Source of the DNA: IOR16 sp963521065
Lineage (GTDB): Bacteria > Bacillota > Clostridia > Peptostreptococcales > Anaerovoracaceae
Reading direction: 5' to 3'
DNA length: 64,000 bases
Assembly (NCBI GenBank): GCA_963521065.1
Contig: CAUQTI010000007.1
Location: 87,526 to 151,525 of the forward strand
This document shows, piece by piece, positions 16,774 to 24,420 of the stretch. A model generated the notes under the pieces. It saw only the letters and a list, made by a program, of their open reading frames with translations, made no database searches and had not been told where the DNA came from. The translations under genes and the position numbers were made by a program. Each line of letters opens with the position of its first letter. The first letter of the stretch is position 1.

Positions 16774-16881
16774 AAAAAAATGCCGGAGAAGCCTAGAAGC
16801 TGATGGTACGAGCCGTAAAGTTAAACTTAAAATTTAGCTTTGTGGATCATATCAATCAGCGCAGTTCTCCGACATTTTTTT
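16774..16881 (+). terminator. Large branched hairpin between convergent genes
   Basis: The outer stem pairs A7-TG-(C)-CGGAGAA (16774-16790) with TTCTCCG-(A)-CA-T7 (16865-16881). Inside it are GCTGAT/ATCAGC (16799-16804 with 16855-16860) and a perfect AAAGTTAAA/TTTAGCTTT hairpin (about 16817-16841). The flanking A and T runs would let it terminate transcription in both directions. At about 108 nt it is far larger than an ordinary terminator. Confidence 0.7.
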
Positions 16882-16883
16882 AT

Positions 16884-17927
16884 TTATTCTAAAAGTTCTT
16901 TGCGATAGATTTGATCAAATCGTTGATTTGTGCAATACGTTGGGGGTAGCTTTACCGTATCAAGTAAGGCATCGGTGCGTGTATAGTTTGCGCTGGGTCC
17001 GTGCCCGGTCTTTTCTGCGGTGCTATCACTCATTGCAAAAAAGTAACGTTTCGGAGAATCACCTGTTGACTCCCAGGTGGTATCTACATGGTAAGCGCTT
17101 CCATCAAGCAAAATTACATTCCATTCGTGATCATAGTTACCCCCGCCCCACAGCCAGCATTCATAACCAGCCTGCCACATCAAATACTGGTACATTTCTG
17201 AATAGGTCGCACAGTAGGCAGTGCCTTCGGTAAAAGCATCGTATAAATCCAGCTTCATATCATAATCATATCGCAATGCGGAAGCGACATAGTCATATAA
17301 TTCACCCGCAGTCTTTTCTTCATTTGAAACATCCGTTATATAGAGATCGAATATTTTCGTAACGTTAATCTTAAAATCTTTTATTTTTTTTAGATAGTCA
17401 CTGCGGCTCGTGACGGAAGGAGTTTCTTCCTCCCAGCCATAGCGAATCGTTAAAATTTTTGTTGCTTCATCGAATGAAAATGGCCCCTGAGAGTTATAGT
17501 AATGTGCGTCAAATAAAAGTGCATTTGGAGGAAAAGTGAGCCTAACGGGCCTGCACAATTCTTCCCATTCCTGCTGTGTAGAAATAGAAGTAAGTTGCAC
17601 ACTGCTCTTTCCGGCGTACAGTGCCGAGATTACATTCCGGTAATCTGTTTCCCAATGATCTGAAAGAAAGTCTTTGACGTACGTTGGTAAAAGGATTTCC
17701 TGAAACGTCCAGTCGGAGGATTCGGTCTTATTTGAGGCTGTTTTTTTATTTGTAGAGGAATCCTGTATTACATTGTGTAAATTTTGCTTTTGTATGCCGC
17801 TGCCATATCCTCGAATCAGCCCTGAAATGATAAAAAAGAGTGCCGCTGCGATAAGAAGCACAACGATGATGAGAAGATATTTACAGTATTTTTTTTGATG
17901 GTAAGTTTTTTTTTGTTCTTCTTTCAT
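16884..17927 (-). CDS. Membrane-anchored transglutaminase-like protein
   Basis: The 347-residue protein has a short basic cytoplasmic N-terminus, one membrane helix (about 18-38) and a long extracellular part. The C-terminal third carries a transglutaminase-like Cys-His-Asp triad: C239 in TAYCATYSEM, H267 in YDHEWN and D282 in YHVDTTWE. Such domains act as surface cysteine peptidases or transamidases, but the substrate cannot be told. The middle region (about 70-200) is not recognised. It is transcribed toward rpe and ends in the shared hairpin. An AGGCGG site precedes the ATG. Confidence 0.8.
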   Translation of the reverse strand: MKEEQKKTYHQKKYCKYLLIIVVLLIAAALFFIISGLIRGYGSGIQKQNLHNVIQDSSTNKKTASNKTESSDWTFQEILLPTYVKDFLSDHWETDYRNVISALYAGKSSVQLTSISTQQEWEELCRPVRLTFPPNALLFDAHYYNSQGPFSFDEATKILTIRYGWEEETPSVTSRSDYLKKIKDFKINVTKIFDLYITDVSNEEKTAGELYDYVASALRYDYDMKLDLYDAFTEGTAYCATYSEMYQYLMWQAGYECWLWGGGNYDHEWNVILLDGSAYHVDTTWESTGDSPKRYFFAMSDSTAEKTGHGPSANYTRTDALLDTVKLPPTYCTNQRFDQIYRKELLE

Positions 17928-18126
17928 TTTATTCCGCCTTTATCCCAGATAATTTCTTTTTAAATTTTAATTTAGAAAACCGCGTTCTGTCAAGCACTCT
18001 ATAGCAAAAGCAAGAAAGTGAAGCCTTTTCGCCGAGCATAGCTGCATTCTTTTTTATCCGATAAAGGAGAGCATAAAAGGGAATTACCGAGATTCTTTTC
18101 TATGTATGAAGACAATGTTGAAAATA

Positions 18127-18182
18127 ATATTTTTACTTAAATGTAAAAATATGGTTGACGAAAAATAAAATGCTGTTATAAT
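18127..18182 (+). promoter_or_regulatory. Promoter and inverted repeat upstream of the Tad-like locus
   Basis: TTGACG at 18155-18160, a 16-nt spacer and TATAAT at 18177-18182. Directly upstream lies a perfect 10-bp inverted repeat, ATATTTTTAC-N6-GTAAAAATAT (18127-18152), placed where an activator or repressor could bind. The rest of 17928-18126 shows nothing I recognise. Confidence 0.65.
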
Positions 18183-18213
18183 TAAATTACATAAAATGGA
18201 AAAAGAAAGGTGG

Positions 18214-18867
18214 ATGAACTTGAAAGCATTTCGAATGTGGGTTGGAATTTTTTTAGTAGCCGTTTCGCTTTTAGGACTATTTTTTTGGGAAACAAAAGGA
18301 AGAGAATGCTTTCTTATGGATGAAGTATTTGTCGCTGTAGAGAAGATACCAACAGGAAAGACCGTGTCTGCCGATCAGTTTAAGCTGGTACATGTTCTGC
18401 GTGAAAATAAGGTGCAGGGTGCGTTCTCAAAAGAAGAAAAAGCTTTTTTACAAGGAAAGGTCACCGCGCAGATTATTGAAAAAAATCAGCAGGTGACTTT
18501 AAATGCCTTTTCCAAGGGGATTGTTCCAATTGGAAAAGGAAAATCTATTTTTTTAATAAAACCAGAATGGATTGACTCTAGAAGCAGTTCTTTACGGCGA
18601 GGAGATTTCGTCGATTTCTATATGGCGGAAGATGGCAGCTTTGCAGGCAGATATGCGGTTGCCTTCGTAAAGGACGAAAAGGAACAGGAAGTGAAAAATA
18701 CGGAAGGAGTTTCTCAAGATTACCTTTTGGAACGAACAGATGCAACGACACAAATCAGCCATATTGAAATTATAGCTGAGCTTGCCGCGTATGAAGAGCT
18801 TCGAAAAAAGGCAGAGGGATCCGAGAAGGGCTTTCTGATTGTTCAAGCAATGGGAGAGGATGAATAA
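18214..18867 (+). CDS. CpaB/RcpC-like SAF-domain pilus assembly protein
   Basis: An N-terminal membrane helix (RMWVGIFLVAVSLLGLFFW) is followed by a SAF-type segment that starts VFVAVEKIPTGKTVSADQFKLV, the usual opening of CpaB/RcpC proteins of Flp/Tad pili. A further 120 residues without a clear second domain come next. Gram-negative CpaB works near the secretin; here, with no outer membrane, it may organise the pilus in the cell wall. The start is uncertain: ATG 18196 has no site and is very close to the expected transcript start, ATG 18214 is only 1-3 nt from AAAGGTGG, and TTG 18220 has the best spacing. The family call rests on the SAF motif plus context. Confidence 0.72.
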   Translation: MNLKAFRMWVGIFLVAVSLLGLFFWETKGRECFLMDEVFVAVEKIPTGKTVSADQFKLVHVLRENKVQGAFSKEEKAFLQGKVTAQIIEKNQQVTLNAFSKGIVPIGKGKSIFLIKPEWIDSRSSSLRRGDFVDFYMAEDGSFAGRYAVAFVKDEKEQEVKNTEGVSQDYLLERTDATTQISHIEIIAELAAYEELRKKAEGSEKGFLIVQAMGEDE

Positions 18868-18868
18868 A

Positions 18869-19654
18869 GTGAAAAAATTAGTTGCATTTCACGGTTCGGA
18901 TCATAAATCAGGGGCGACAATGCTTTCCCAATCAGTAGCTGAGTTGGTGGCACGAAACCGCAAAGAAATAAAAGTTCTTTGGACCGTTTTTGGACTTGGA
19001 GACGGAAAAGATTATAAAGATACAGTGGCACAATCTCTAGAAGAATTTCGCCTTCAAATTTATAGCCGCATCTTAAATAAAGAAGAGGTAATGGAGGCAT
19101 CAAAGCAATCAGAAAATTTATTTATGCTGGGAGGAATTAAAAATATTTCTGAAAAACGAACTTATTTTCCAGAAAATGCACAGTATTTCCTAGAGTGTAT
19201 GAAAGATGATTTTGATCTTATCATTGCAGACTGCGGAAACGATCTGGATAGTGGAATTTCATTAGGTGCATTGGAAAATGCGGACGCCATCTATATAACG
19301 ATATCACAAAAAGAGTCTGCACTGCGTCAATATGAGATAAAGTCAGAGCTTTACCAACGCTTAAACCTGAAAGCAGCCGGTATGATTTTAAACCATTTTC
19401 AAAAAGAGGACCCAATCACTTTACACTATACGGCAAGACGCCTGAATCACCCTTATGAAACAATCTTTAAAGTAAAAGATTCGGAATTTGGGCGGCAGGC
19501 AGAGCGTGACAGAAAAAGTCTGCTTTTTTATGGAGATAACACTTACGATAAAGATATTTCTGAAATTGCTGATTCTATTTTAAAACAATGTGGATTAGGA
19601 AAGTTGAATCCGGAGGAGGAAAAGAGGAAGAAACGATGGATCAATTTTATTTAG
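18869..19654 (+). CDS. TadZ/CpaE-like ParA-family protein with a degenerate P-loop
   Basis: The fold looks like the MinD/ParA family: an N-terminal KLVAFHGSDHKSGATML occupies the P-loop position, then FDLIIADCGNDLDSGISLGALENADAIYITISQKE (the switch-like region), and AAGMILNHF. The expected KGGxGK(T/S) is altered to HKSGATM, without the second Lys, so ATP hydrolysis is doubtful. TadZ proteins localise the Tad machine at the pole and often have atypical loops. GGGAGAGG lies 9 nt before GTG 18869, which I prefer; ATG 18860 touches that site. The gene overlaps the tadA-like gene by 19 nt. Confidence 0.72.
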   Translation: MKKLVAFHGSDHKSGATMLSQSVAELVARNRKEIKVLWTVFGLGDGKDYKDTVAQSLEEFRLQIYSRILNKEEVMEASKQSENLFMLGGIKNISEKRTYFPENAQYFLECMKDDFDLIIADCGNDLDSGISLGALENADAIYITISQKESALRQYEIKSELYQRLNLKAAGMILNHFQKEDPITLHYTARRLNHPYETIFKVKDSEFGRQAERDRKSLLFYGDNTYDKDISEIADSILKQCGLGKLNPEEEKRKKRWINFI

Positions 19655-21006
19655 ATCAATACCTTGAACAGGAAAATCATAAAAAAAACACAGAAGAGAT
19701 GGATTTTCTTTCTCTTTGCGAGCATATAAAAAATCTATTTTTTTTTGAAATGGAGAATCAAGAGGAAAATCTGTATTCTTATATGGATATTCAAAAAAAG
19801 GCATTAATCGGGTATGAAAATGAAGTGACTTATTTTAAAGAAAAAATTAGAACTTTTATTAAGGAAGAACATGCCGAAGCAGTAACGTACCCTCCTTGGT
19901 ATGAGAATCTTATTGATGGAGTTTACCATGAGAATTGGGGATTGAGTGGAATTTCACAGTGGTTTTCAAAGGAATTTAGCGAAAGCAGTTCTTCAAAAAT
20001 AATCGGGGATAGAATTTACTATCTAGAAAATGGGCACATGAAAAAAAAAGAGCAAACGATTCATAAAAATCGGCGTGAGCAGATGATTCGAGCCTTCCTA
20101 CTGCTTACACCAAATGAAAGAATGGACAAGGAATACCACGAAATTTATTTGTTGGATGGAACCAGAGTTACTATATTTGGAAAAAGTATGACCAAAAGAG
20201 AGCAGGACGTTATTATCTTTCGGCGTTATATCATACCGCAATACCGATTTGAAGAACAGGCAAGGCGAGGGACCATCCCCTTTCAAGCGATTCCTCTTTT
20301 TCAATCCATGGTTCACTTAGGTTACAATGTAGTTTTTACAGGTGCGGTTCGAACCGCAAAAACTACGTTTCTATCAACGTGGCAAAGTTATGAGGATGTA
20401 ACCTTGGAAGGGGTTATGGTGGAAACAGACCCTGAAATTCCACTGCATCGTCTTATGCCGGAAGCACCGATTGTGCAATTGCTCGCCGATGAAGGCAGAC
20501 TCTCAAGCATTACGAAAAATTTGCTGCGCAGCGATGCCGATTACTTTATTTTTGCTGAAGCAAGAGACGGCAATGCACTGGATACGGCTTTGCGGATTGC
20601 AGCAAAGGGGACAAAACGAATGAAGCTGACCTTTCATACAAGAGATCCAATGGAGTTTCCTTTGGACGTTGCGATTGAAATACTAAAAGAACGAGGAGGT
20701 GAGCTTAAATCAACGATGACAAAGGTGGTACAGAGCTTTGACTATATTTTTCATTTCGTACAATTGAAAGAGAAAAACAAAAAGAGATTGAAGGGCATTT
20801 ATGAGCTGGGGTTGCATCAGCCGGGGCATGAAATACAAATAAATCCGATTTGTTTGTATGACTATCAAAAAGATGGGTGGCGTTTTTTTTCAGAAATTGG
20901 GGCAAAAATTGAGCAGCATGGGCTGGAAGAGGATGAAGCACAGTATGAGGAATTTAAAAAGCAATTGAATGCGTTGGCTATTCAGGAGGTAATACGCAAT
21001 GAATAG
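19636..21006 (+). CDS. TadA/CpaF-like secretion ATPase with an altered Walker A motif
   Basis: This is a VirB11/CpaF-type motor ATPase of about 456 residues. An N-terminal region of some 200 residues leads to the ATPase core with LLDGTRVTI, then a P-loop reading GAVRTAKTT (about 235-243), in which the usual Gly before Lys is Ala. The core continues with a Glu box FAEARDGNALDTAL (about 305) and a His box TFHTRDP (about 333). The Lys-Thr pair, Glu and His are kept, so activity remains possible. ATG 19636 with GAGGAAG upstream is the start; the longer frame from 19588 has no site. The frame overlaps both neighbours, which indicates translational coupling. Confidence 0.82.
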   Translation: MDQFYLDQYLEQENHKKNTEEMDFLSLCEHIKNLFFFEMENQEENLYSYMDIQKKALIGYENEVTYFKEKIRTFIKEEHAEAVTYPPWYENLIDGVYHENWGLSGISQWFSKEFSESSSSKIIGDRIYYLENGHMKKKEQTIHKNRREQMIRAFLLLTPNERMDKEYHEIYLLDGTRVTIFGKSMTKREQDVIIFRRYIIPQYRFEEQARRGTIPFQAIPLFQSMVHLGYNVVFTGAVRTAKTTFLSTWQSYEDVTLEGVMVETDPEIPLHRLMPEAPIVQLLADEGRLSSITKNLLRSDADYFIFAEARDGNALDTALRIAAKGTKRMKLTFHTRDPMEFPLDVAIEILKERGGELKSTMTKVVQSFDYIFHFVQLKEKNKKRLKGIYELGLHQPGHEIQINPICLYDYQKDGWRFFSEIGAKIEQHGLEEDEAQYEEFKKQLNALAIQEVIRNE

Positions 21007-21946
21007 GAGTATTGTAGTTTCTGTCTTTATCATTTCGATATTATATATTTTTTTAATAACTGGATATTTTATATTGCTTTCTCCGGCATTCCAAAAGTTG
21101 CAAGGGATTTTTGTAATAAAAAAACGACTGAAAATGAATGGGGAACAGCGAAATACTTCAATCATTTCTAAGCATTTAAATCAGATTTTACTAACGACTG
21201 GAGTGCGTTGTTTTACACCTTACCGCTTTGTTGCGTTTAGCTGCATCATTTTTCTTTTATTTTTTTATTTGGGAATTCAAAGTTTTTCAGCTGTGATTAC
21301 CTTTCTTTTAAGCAGTTTTGGGGGAATCTTGCCATACGGTTTGCTGCGGATTCGGCTTGAAAGTATTCGGCATAAAGGGAGCTTTGAAGGAGAAGAGGTC
21401 ATTTCGGAATTTCTAAGGCAATATCGTATCTGTAATTACAATGTTTATGAAACGCTAGAGCAAATGATTGCGAATTTGAAGCATTGTAAGATAAGCAGGA
21501 GATTATTTTTTCAGATTTTACTTCGTTTGAGAAATACGGGTAATCCGATTTTAATCAGAGAAGCTTGTGAGCTCTATTATTTTGGAATCCATACAAATTG
21601 GAGTCGGATGCTGGCAACAAACCTTCAGGTTGCAGCAGAGAAAGGTGTAAATATATCATTAGCGGTAGAAGATATTTTGATTCAGCTGCGCGATGCAAGG
21701 AGTGCAACCGAAGAACGAAGGCGCATGAATAGTGAGGCAACACGGATGACGGTATTTATGATTCCATTGCTTTATGTGGCAACTATTTTATTAGCTTGCA
21801 GATACATGGATCTGCCTTTTTCAAGTTTCTGTGCAAACCAATTTCAAACCTCTCAGGGGTTATTGTTTTTTCTTTTTATCTGGTTTTCTTTTTTATTTAA
21901 CTTATTGGTGTTGGATTATTTTAATCACCATAGATTCGATTGCTGA
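20999..21946 (+). CDS. TadB-like inner-membrane protein (T2SS F family)
   Basis: The 315 residues have a TadB-like layout: an N-terminal helix, a pair of helices at about 75-115, a cytoplasmic helical block (GEEVISEFLRQYRICNYNVYETLEQ, RDARSATEERRRMNSEATRMTVFM) and two C-terminal helices. The RR-containing block before the last helices is typical of the GspF/TadB cytoplasmic domain. It forms the membrane platform on which the ATPase acts. An AGGAGGT site precedes the ATG, 8 nt inside the end of the ATPase gene. Confidence 0.75.
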   Translation: MNRSIVVSVFIISILYIFLITGYFILLSPAFQKLQGIFVIKKRLKMNGEQRNTSIISKHLNQILLTTGVRCFTPYRFVAFSCIIFLLFFYLGIQSFSAVITFLLSSFGGILPYGLLRIRLESIRHKGSFEGEEVISEFLRQYRICNYNVYETLEQMIANLKHCKISRRLFFQILLRLRNTGNPILIREACELYYFGIHTNWSRMLATNLQVAAEKGVNISLAVEDILIQLRDARSATEERRRMNSEATRMTVFMIPLLYVATILLACRYMDLPFSSFCANQFQTSQGLLFFLFIWFSFLFNLLVLDYFNHHRFDC

Positions 21947-21957
21947 AAGGGGGAACA

Positions 21958-22641
21958 ATGCGACAGAGTGTTTGGATTCCAATTATTCTTTTACTTCTTT
22001 TTTATCTGGGAATCTTACTGATTCGAAGTGGAAGGTTCAAGCGATTCCCGGATAAAGGTAAAATAGGTATCTTAAAAAATATAGTATTAAAAAAATGCAG
22101 AACTTTCATTTCCATAGGGAGTGAGAATGCAATATTAAATTTCATAAAAAAAGTAAGAAGGGAGATGAAAAAAGAAAAATATGAAAGTGAGATTTATGAG
22201 GGAATTTCTTATCTGCGTAACTTAATTGCAATCGAGAGAGGGAAAAAAATGAGCACACCCTGGATTCTGGAAGAGCTTGCGGATCTTCAAGGCATAATGC
22301 AGCCGCATTATTTGAAGCTTCTTCATTACGTCAGGATGAATCACAAAGAAGAGGGGCTGCGCATTTTTTCAAAGGATATAGACAGTGCAATCGCAAATGA
22401 TTACGGTAGATTGTTATTGCAATGGGAAGAGACAGAAGCACAGCATTGGTGGGAAACTTTAAAAACGTACCAGGGGACAATCAAAGAAATTAAGAGAACA
22501 AAGCAAAGAAAAACCGATGAATTGATGAGTGATCTTATTTATTTTCCTGTTGTAATCAATGTCATGTTAGTATTAATGAATTTTATTTATGTAGCTTATT
22601 TTATTGAGCAGCAGAAGCAGCTGTTATGGGTATTTCAATGA
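21958..22641 (+). CDS. TadC-like inner-membrane protein
   Basis: The 227-residue protein has an N-terminal helix (IPIILLLLFYLGILLI), a largely helical soluble middle and a C-terminal helix (YFPVVINVMLVLMNFIYVAYFI). The position right after the TadB-like gene, the topology and the region around KEIKRTKQRKTDELMSDLIYFP suggest a reduced TadC/GspF-like partner, although sequence likeness is weak. ATG 21958 has AAAGGGGG 5 nt upstream; the TTG at 21940 overlaps the previous gene and lacks a site. Confidence 0.6.
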   Translation: MRQSVWIPIILLLLFYLGILLIRSGRFKRFPDKGKIGILKNIVLKKCRTFISIGSENAILNFIKKVRREMKKEKYESEIYEGISYLRNLIAIERGKKMSTPWILEELADLQGIMQPHYLKLLHYVRMNHKEEGLRIFSKDIDSAIANDYGRLLLQWEETEAQHWWETLKTYQGTIKEIKRTKQRKTDELMSDLIYFPVVINVMLVLMNFIYVAYFIEQQKQLLWVFQ

Positions 22642-22841
22642 GGAGACAAAGGTTGAACGGATTTCAACCTTACAGTCTATGTGTCATTTTGCACATGGAA
22701 GAAGTAAAAATAAAATGCTGGCACGGGTATACGAATTGTTTTAGTCCCACCGTAAGGCAAATCAACCGCTATCCTTTCAAAGTTGATTTGTTCCTGCAAG
22801 GGGCGATGCATTTGTCCCGATAGCAGGAATGGAGATTAAAA
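22642..22841 (+). promoter_or_regulatory. Intercistronic hairpin region before the micro-pilin genes
   Basis: 200 nt with no convincing gene. It contains a GGTTGA/TTCAACC hairpin (about 22650-22669) and a longer AAATCAAC/GTTGATTT hairpin (22758-22788). A weak promoter-like TTGCAC-N16-TAAAAT lies at 22689-22716. Such regions often set the much higher expression of pilin genes relative to assembly genes, but that is inference. Confidence 0.35.
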
Positions 22842-22985
22842 ATGAAACAGATAATTGTAATGATAGCAATGGTTGTACTAGGCATTGCTCTAGCGGTCAT
22901 GATTATGGCATTTAAGGAACCTGCAAAAACGATTACAGACCATGCAACGACAAGCATAACTAAGACACTGGGAAATGCGACGTAA
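22842..22985 (+). CDS. 47-aa membrane peptide, candidate pilin of the Tad-like system
   Basis: The peptide starts MKQIIVMIAMVVLGIALAVM and is almost entirely hydrophobic to residue 23. A short polar tail rich in Thr follows (AKTITDHATTSITK). It is paralogous in its first residues to the next small gene. Its size, single helix and place after the assembly platform genes fit an Flp-type pilin, but the Gly-(N4)-Glu-Tyr processing motif of Flp pilins is absent. An AATGGAGATT site precedes the ATG. No function is recognised from sequence alone. Confidence 0.6.
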   Translation: MKQIIVMIAMVVLGIALAVMIMAFKEPAKTITDHATTSITKTLGNAT

Positions 22986-23029
22986 GCACAGACGAAACAT
23001 GCTGATATAGAATTTTGAGAGGATAAAAT

Positions 23030-23176
23030 ATGAAGCAGATTATCGTTATGACAGCGACTATTTTGCTTGGAGTGGCTATCTTTCATATGATTATGGGTCC
23101 GCAGGATGATAGCGTGTATTCCGGAGTAAAAAGCGTCTGGCATCAGGAAATTGATATTCGCACGAAATCACCGTAA
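23030..23176 (+). CDS. 48-aa membrane peptide, paralogue of the preceding one
   Basis: It starts MKQIIVMTATILLGVAIFHM, sharing MKQIIVM and the helix pattern with the 47-aa peptide at 22842. It then has a different polar tail containing QDDSVYSGVKSVWHQE. A GAGAGGA site precedes the ATG with normal spacing. The shared start and different tails look like a duplicated pair of structural subunits, major and minor pilin for example. Confidence 0.6.
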   Translation: MKQIIVMTATILLGVAIFHMIMGPQDDSVYSGVKSVWHQEIDIRTKSP

Positions 23177-23265
23177 AACTTTTCAAAACTGTAATATGTT
23201 AAAGACAAGAAAGGAAGACAGAAGTATTTATTTGACAGATAGATGCTGCTAAAAAGGACAATTTT

Positions 23266-23709
23266 ATGAAAAATTTAATCGTGCTTGCTGCGGTACTGCC
23301 ATTTTTACTGCTTTTTATGATGCAGTTTACACTTGATCAAAAAAATTCAGAAAACATTGGACGTTTGCAGAATTATGTCTATGCGGCAAAGGAAGAGGCA
23401 AAGCAAGAGGGATGCTTCAGCGATAAAATTGAAGAGAAAATGAAAAATCAAATTGCAGAAGATTTTGAGATAAGCAGTGAAGAAATTCAAGTAGAGGCCA
23501 CAAAAAATATACAGTATCGTATGAATCATATTGAAGAAGGTGGTGGAGATAGTCCGTTGAGAGGAATGATCCACTATCGCGTTTCCGTTCCGATTGAAAA
23601 AGTAATCGCAGGAAATCATTTCTTTGGAATTGAAGATAAAGAAAACAGAGGGATGTATGTAATTGAGAGTTATACGGCAAGTGAGAAACTTCCTCTGGAA
23701 ATGGAATAG
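23266..23709 (+). CDS. TadE-like pseudopilin candidate
   Basis: The 147-residue protein begins MKNLIVLAAVLPFLLLFMMQFTLDQ, a single N-terminal helix that resembles the two micropeptides before it. It continues as a soluble, acidic domain (about 30-147) with the two segments EEIQVEATKNI and YRVSVPIEKVI, probably beta strands. This layout is that of TadE/TadF-type minor pilins. Its stop is 2 nt before the next gene. Family membership is inferred from topology and context, not from a strong motif. Confidence 0.55.
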   Translation: MKNLIVLAAVLPFLLLFMMQFTLDQKNSENIGRLQNYVYAAKEEAKQEGCFSDKIEEKMKNQIAEDFEISSEEIQVEATKNIQYRMNHIEEGGGDSPLRGMIHYRVSVPIEKVIAGNHFFGIEDKENRGMYVIESYTASEKLPLEME

Positions 23710-23711
23710 TT

Positions 23712-24122
23712 ATGAAAGTATTTTTAGTGTTTATGGGAATACTACTTATTAATCTCAGCTTCCTTGTCTATAATGGGGATATGGCACAATATGAAAAAAT
23801 GCAGGTGTTTTTAAAGGCAACCGCAGAAGATTGTGCAGCAGGAGCTGCTTTATATTACGATGAAGAAAAATATAGTAAGGGCGAATGGTGTATTAGAGAG
23901 GCACAAGCCGAGCAATTTATATTGAAAAAGGTGAAGTTTGCGGAGGAAATGCTGGGTAGGGCCTATGGTGGAGTCATTGAATACCACGTTTTGTACAGTG
24001 AAAAGGAAATTGAGGTAGAGCTATGTTATTATCTGAATAAAGATTTGTTCCGCTTACCTTTTTTATCGATGGATAAGGTGTCAAGAACTGCAAAATATGA
24101 ATGGAAGGGCTGGGGAAAATAA
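23712..24122 (+). CDS. Second TadE-like pseudopilin candidate
   Basis: The 136-residue protein starts MKVFLVFMGILLINLSFLVYNGD, one N-terminal helix, then a mixed domain with AEDCAAGAALYYDEEKYSKGEWC and the strand-like EIEVELCYYLNKDLFRLPF. Three extracellular Cys residues (in EDCAAG, EWCIRE and ELCYY) are present. It directly follows the other pseudopilin and closes the Tad-like locus. The C-terminal KGWGK is followed at once by the thrS promoter region. Confidence 0.55.
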   Translation: MKVFLVFMGILLINLSFLVYNGDMAQYEKMQVFLKATAEDCAAGAALYYDEEKYSKGEWCIREAQAEQFILKKVKFAEEMLGRAYGGVIEYHVLYSEKEIEVELCYYLNKDLFRLPFLSMDKVSRTAKYEWKGWGK

Positions 24123-24133
24123 GAAGTAAAGTA

Positions 24134-24162
24134 TTGACCGATTTTAATAAGAAGTATATAAT
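24134..24162 (+). promoter_or_regulatory. Promoter of the thrS T-box transcript
   Basis: TTGACC at 24134-24139, a 17-nt spacer and TATAAT at 24157-24162. Confidence 0.85.
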
Positions 24163-24194
24163 GGTTAAGATATAGTAAATATAAAAATGCGTAG

Positions 24195-24420
24195 AAGAGA
24201 AACGTAGGACAGGGACGTAAATTTCAGAGAATGGGTGCCGTACCTTTGATAAAAAGGTATGAGCTGTGAGTATCCAAATTTGCATGTGCTATGACCAGCT
24301 CGGAGCAGCTCCTGATGAAGGATGCCGGCAGTTTGCTGCTGTCGTTATGAAAATGAAGTATTCGCTTGGGTGGAACCGCAGAATTGCCCCAGGTATTGCA
24401 TTGCAATACCTGGTTTTTTA
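24195..24420 (+). ncRNA. T-box leader controlling thrS
   Basis: A tRNA-sensing leader. The T-box core GGGTGGAACCGCAG lies at about 24368-24381, after a long stem I region that starts around TTTCAGAGA (24211-24219) and closes near CTCCTGA. A terminator follows: a perfect CCAGGTATTGC/GCAATACCTGG stem (24389-24413) with a six-T run. Uncharged tRNA-Thr should favour the antiterminator and expression of thrS. An ACC triplet followed by A at 24294-24296 is a possible specifier, not proven. About 140 nt without a gene lie between the terminator and the thrS start. Confidence 0.9.

Noticed and set aside
16928..17233. 101-codon forward ORF opposite the transglutaminase-like gene
   Set aside because: It is the complement of a clearly coding region and lacks a ribosome site.
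22626..22823. 65-codon ORF after the TadC-like gene
   Set aside because: It starts inside the TadC-like gene, covers the hairpin region and its composition (several Cys, Trp and Arg) does not resemble neighbouring proteins.
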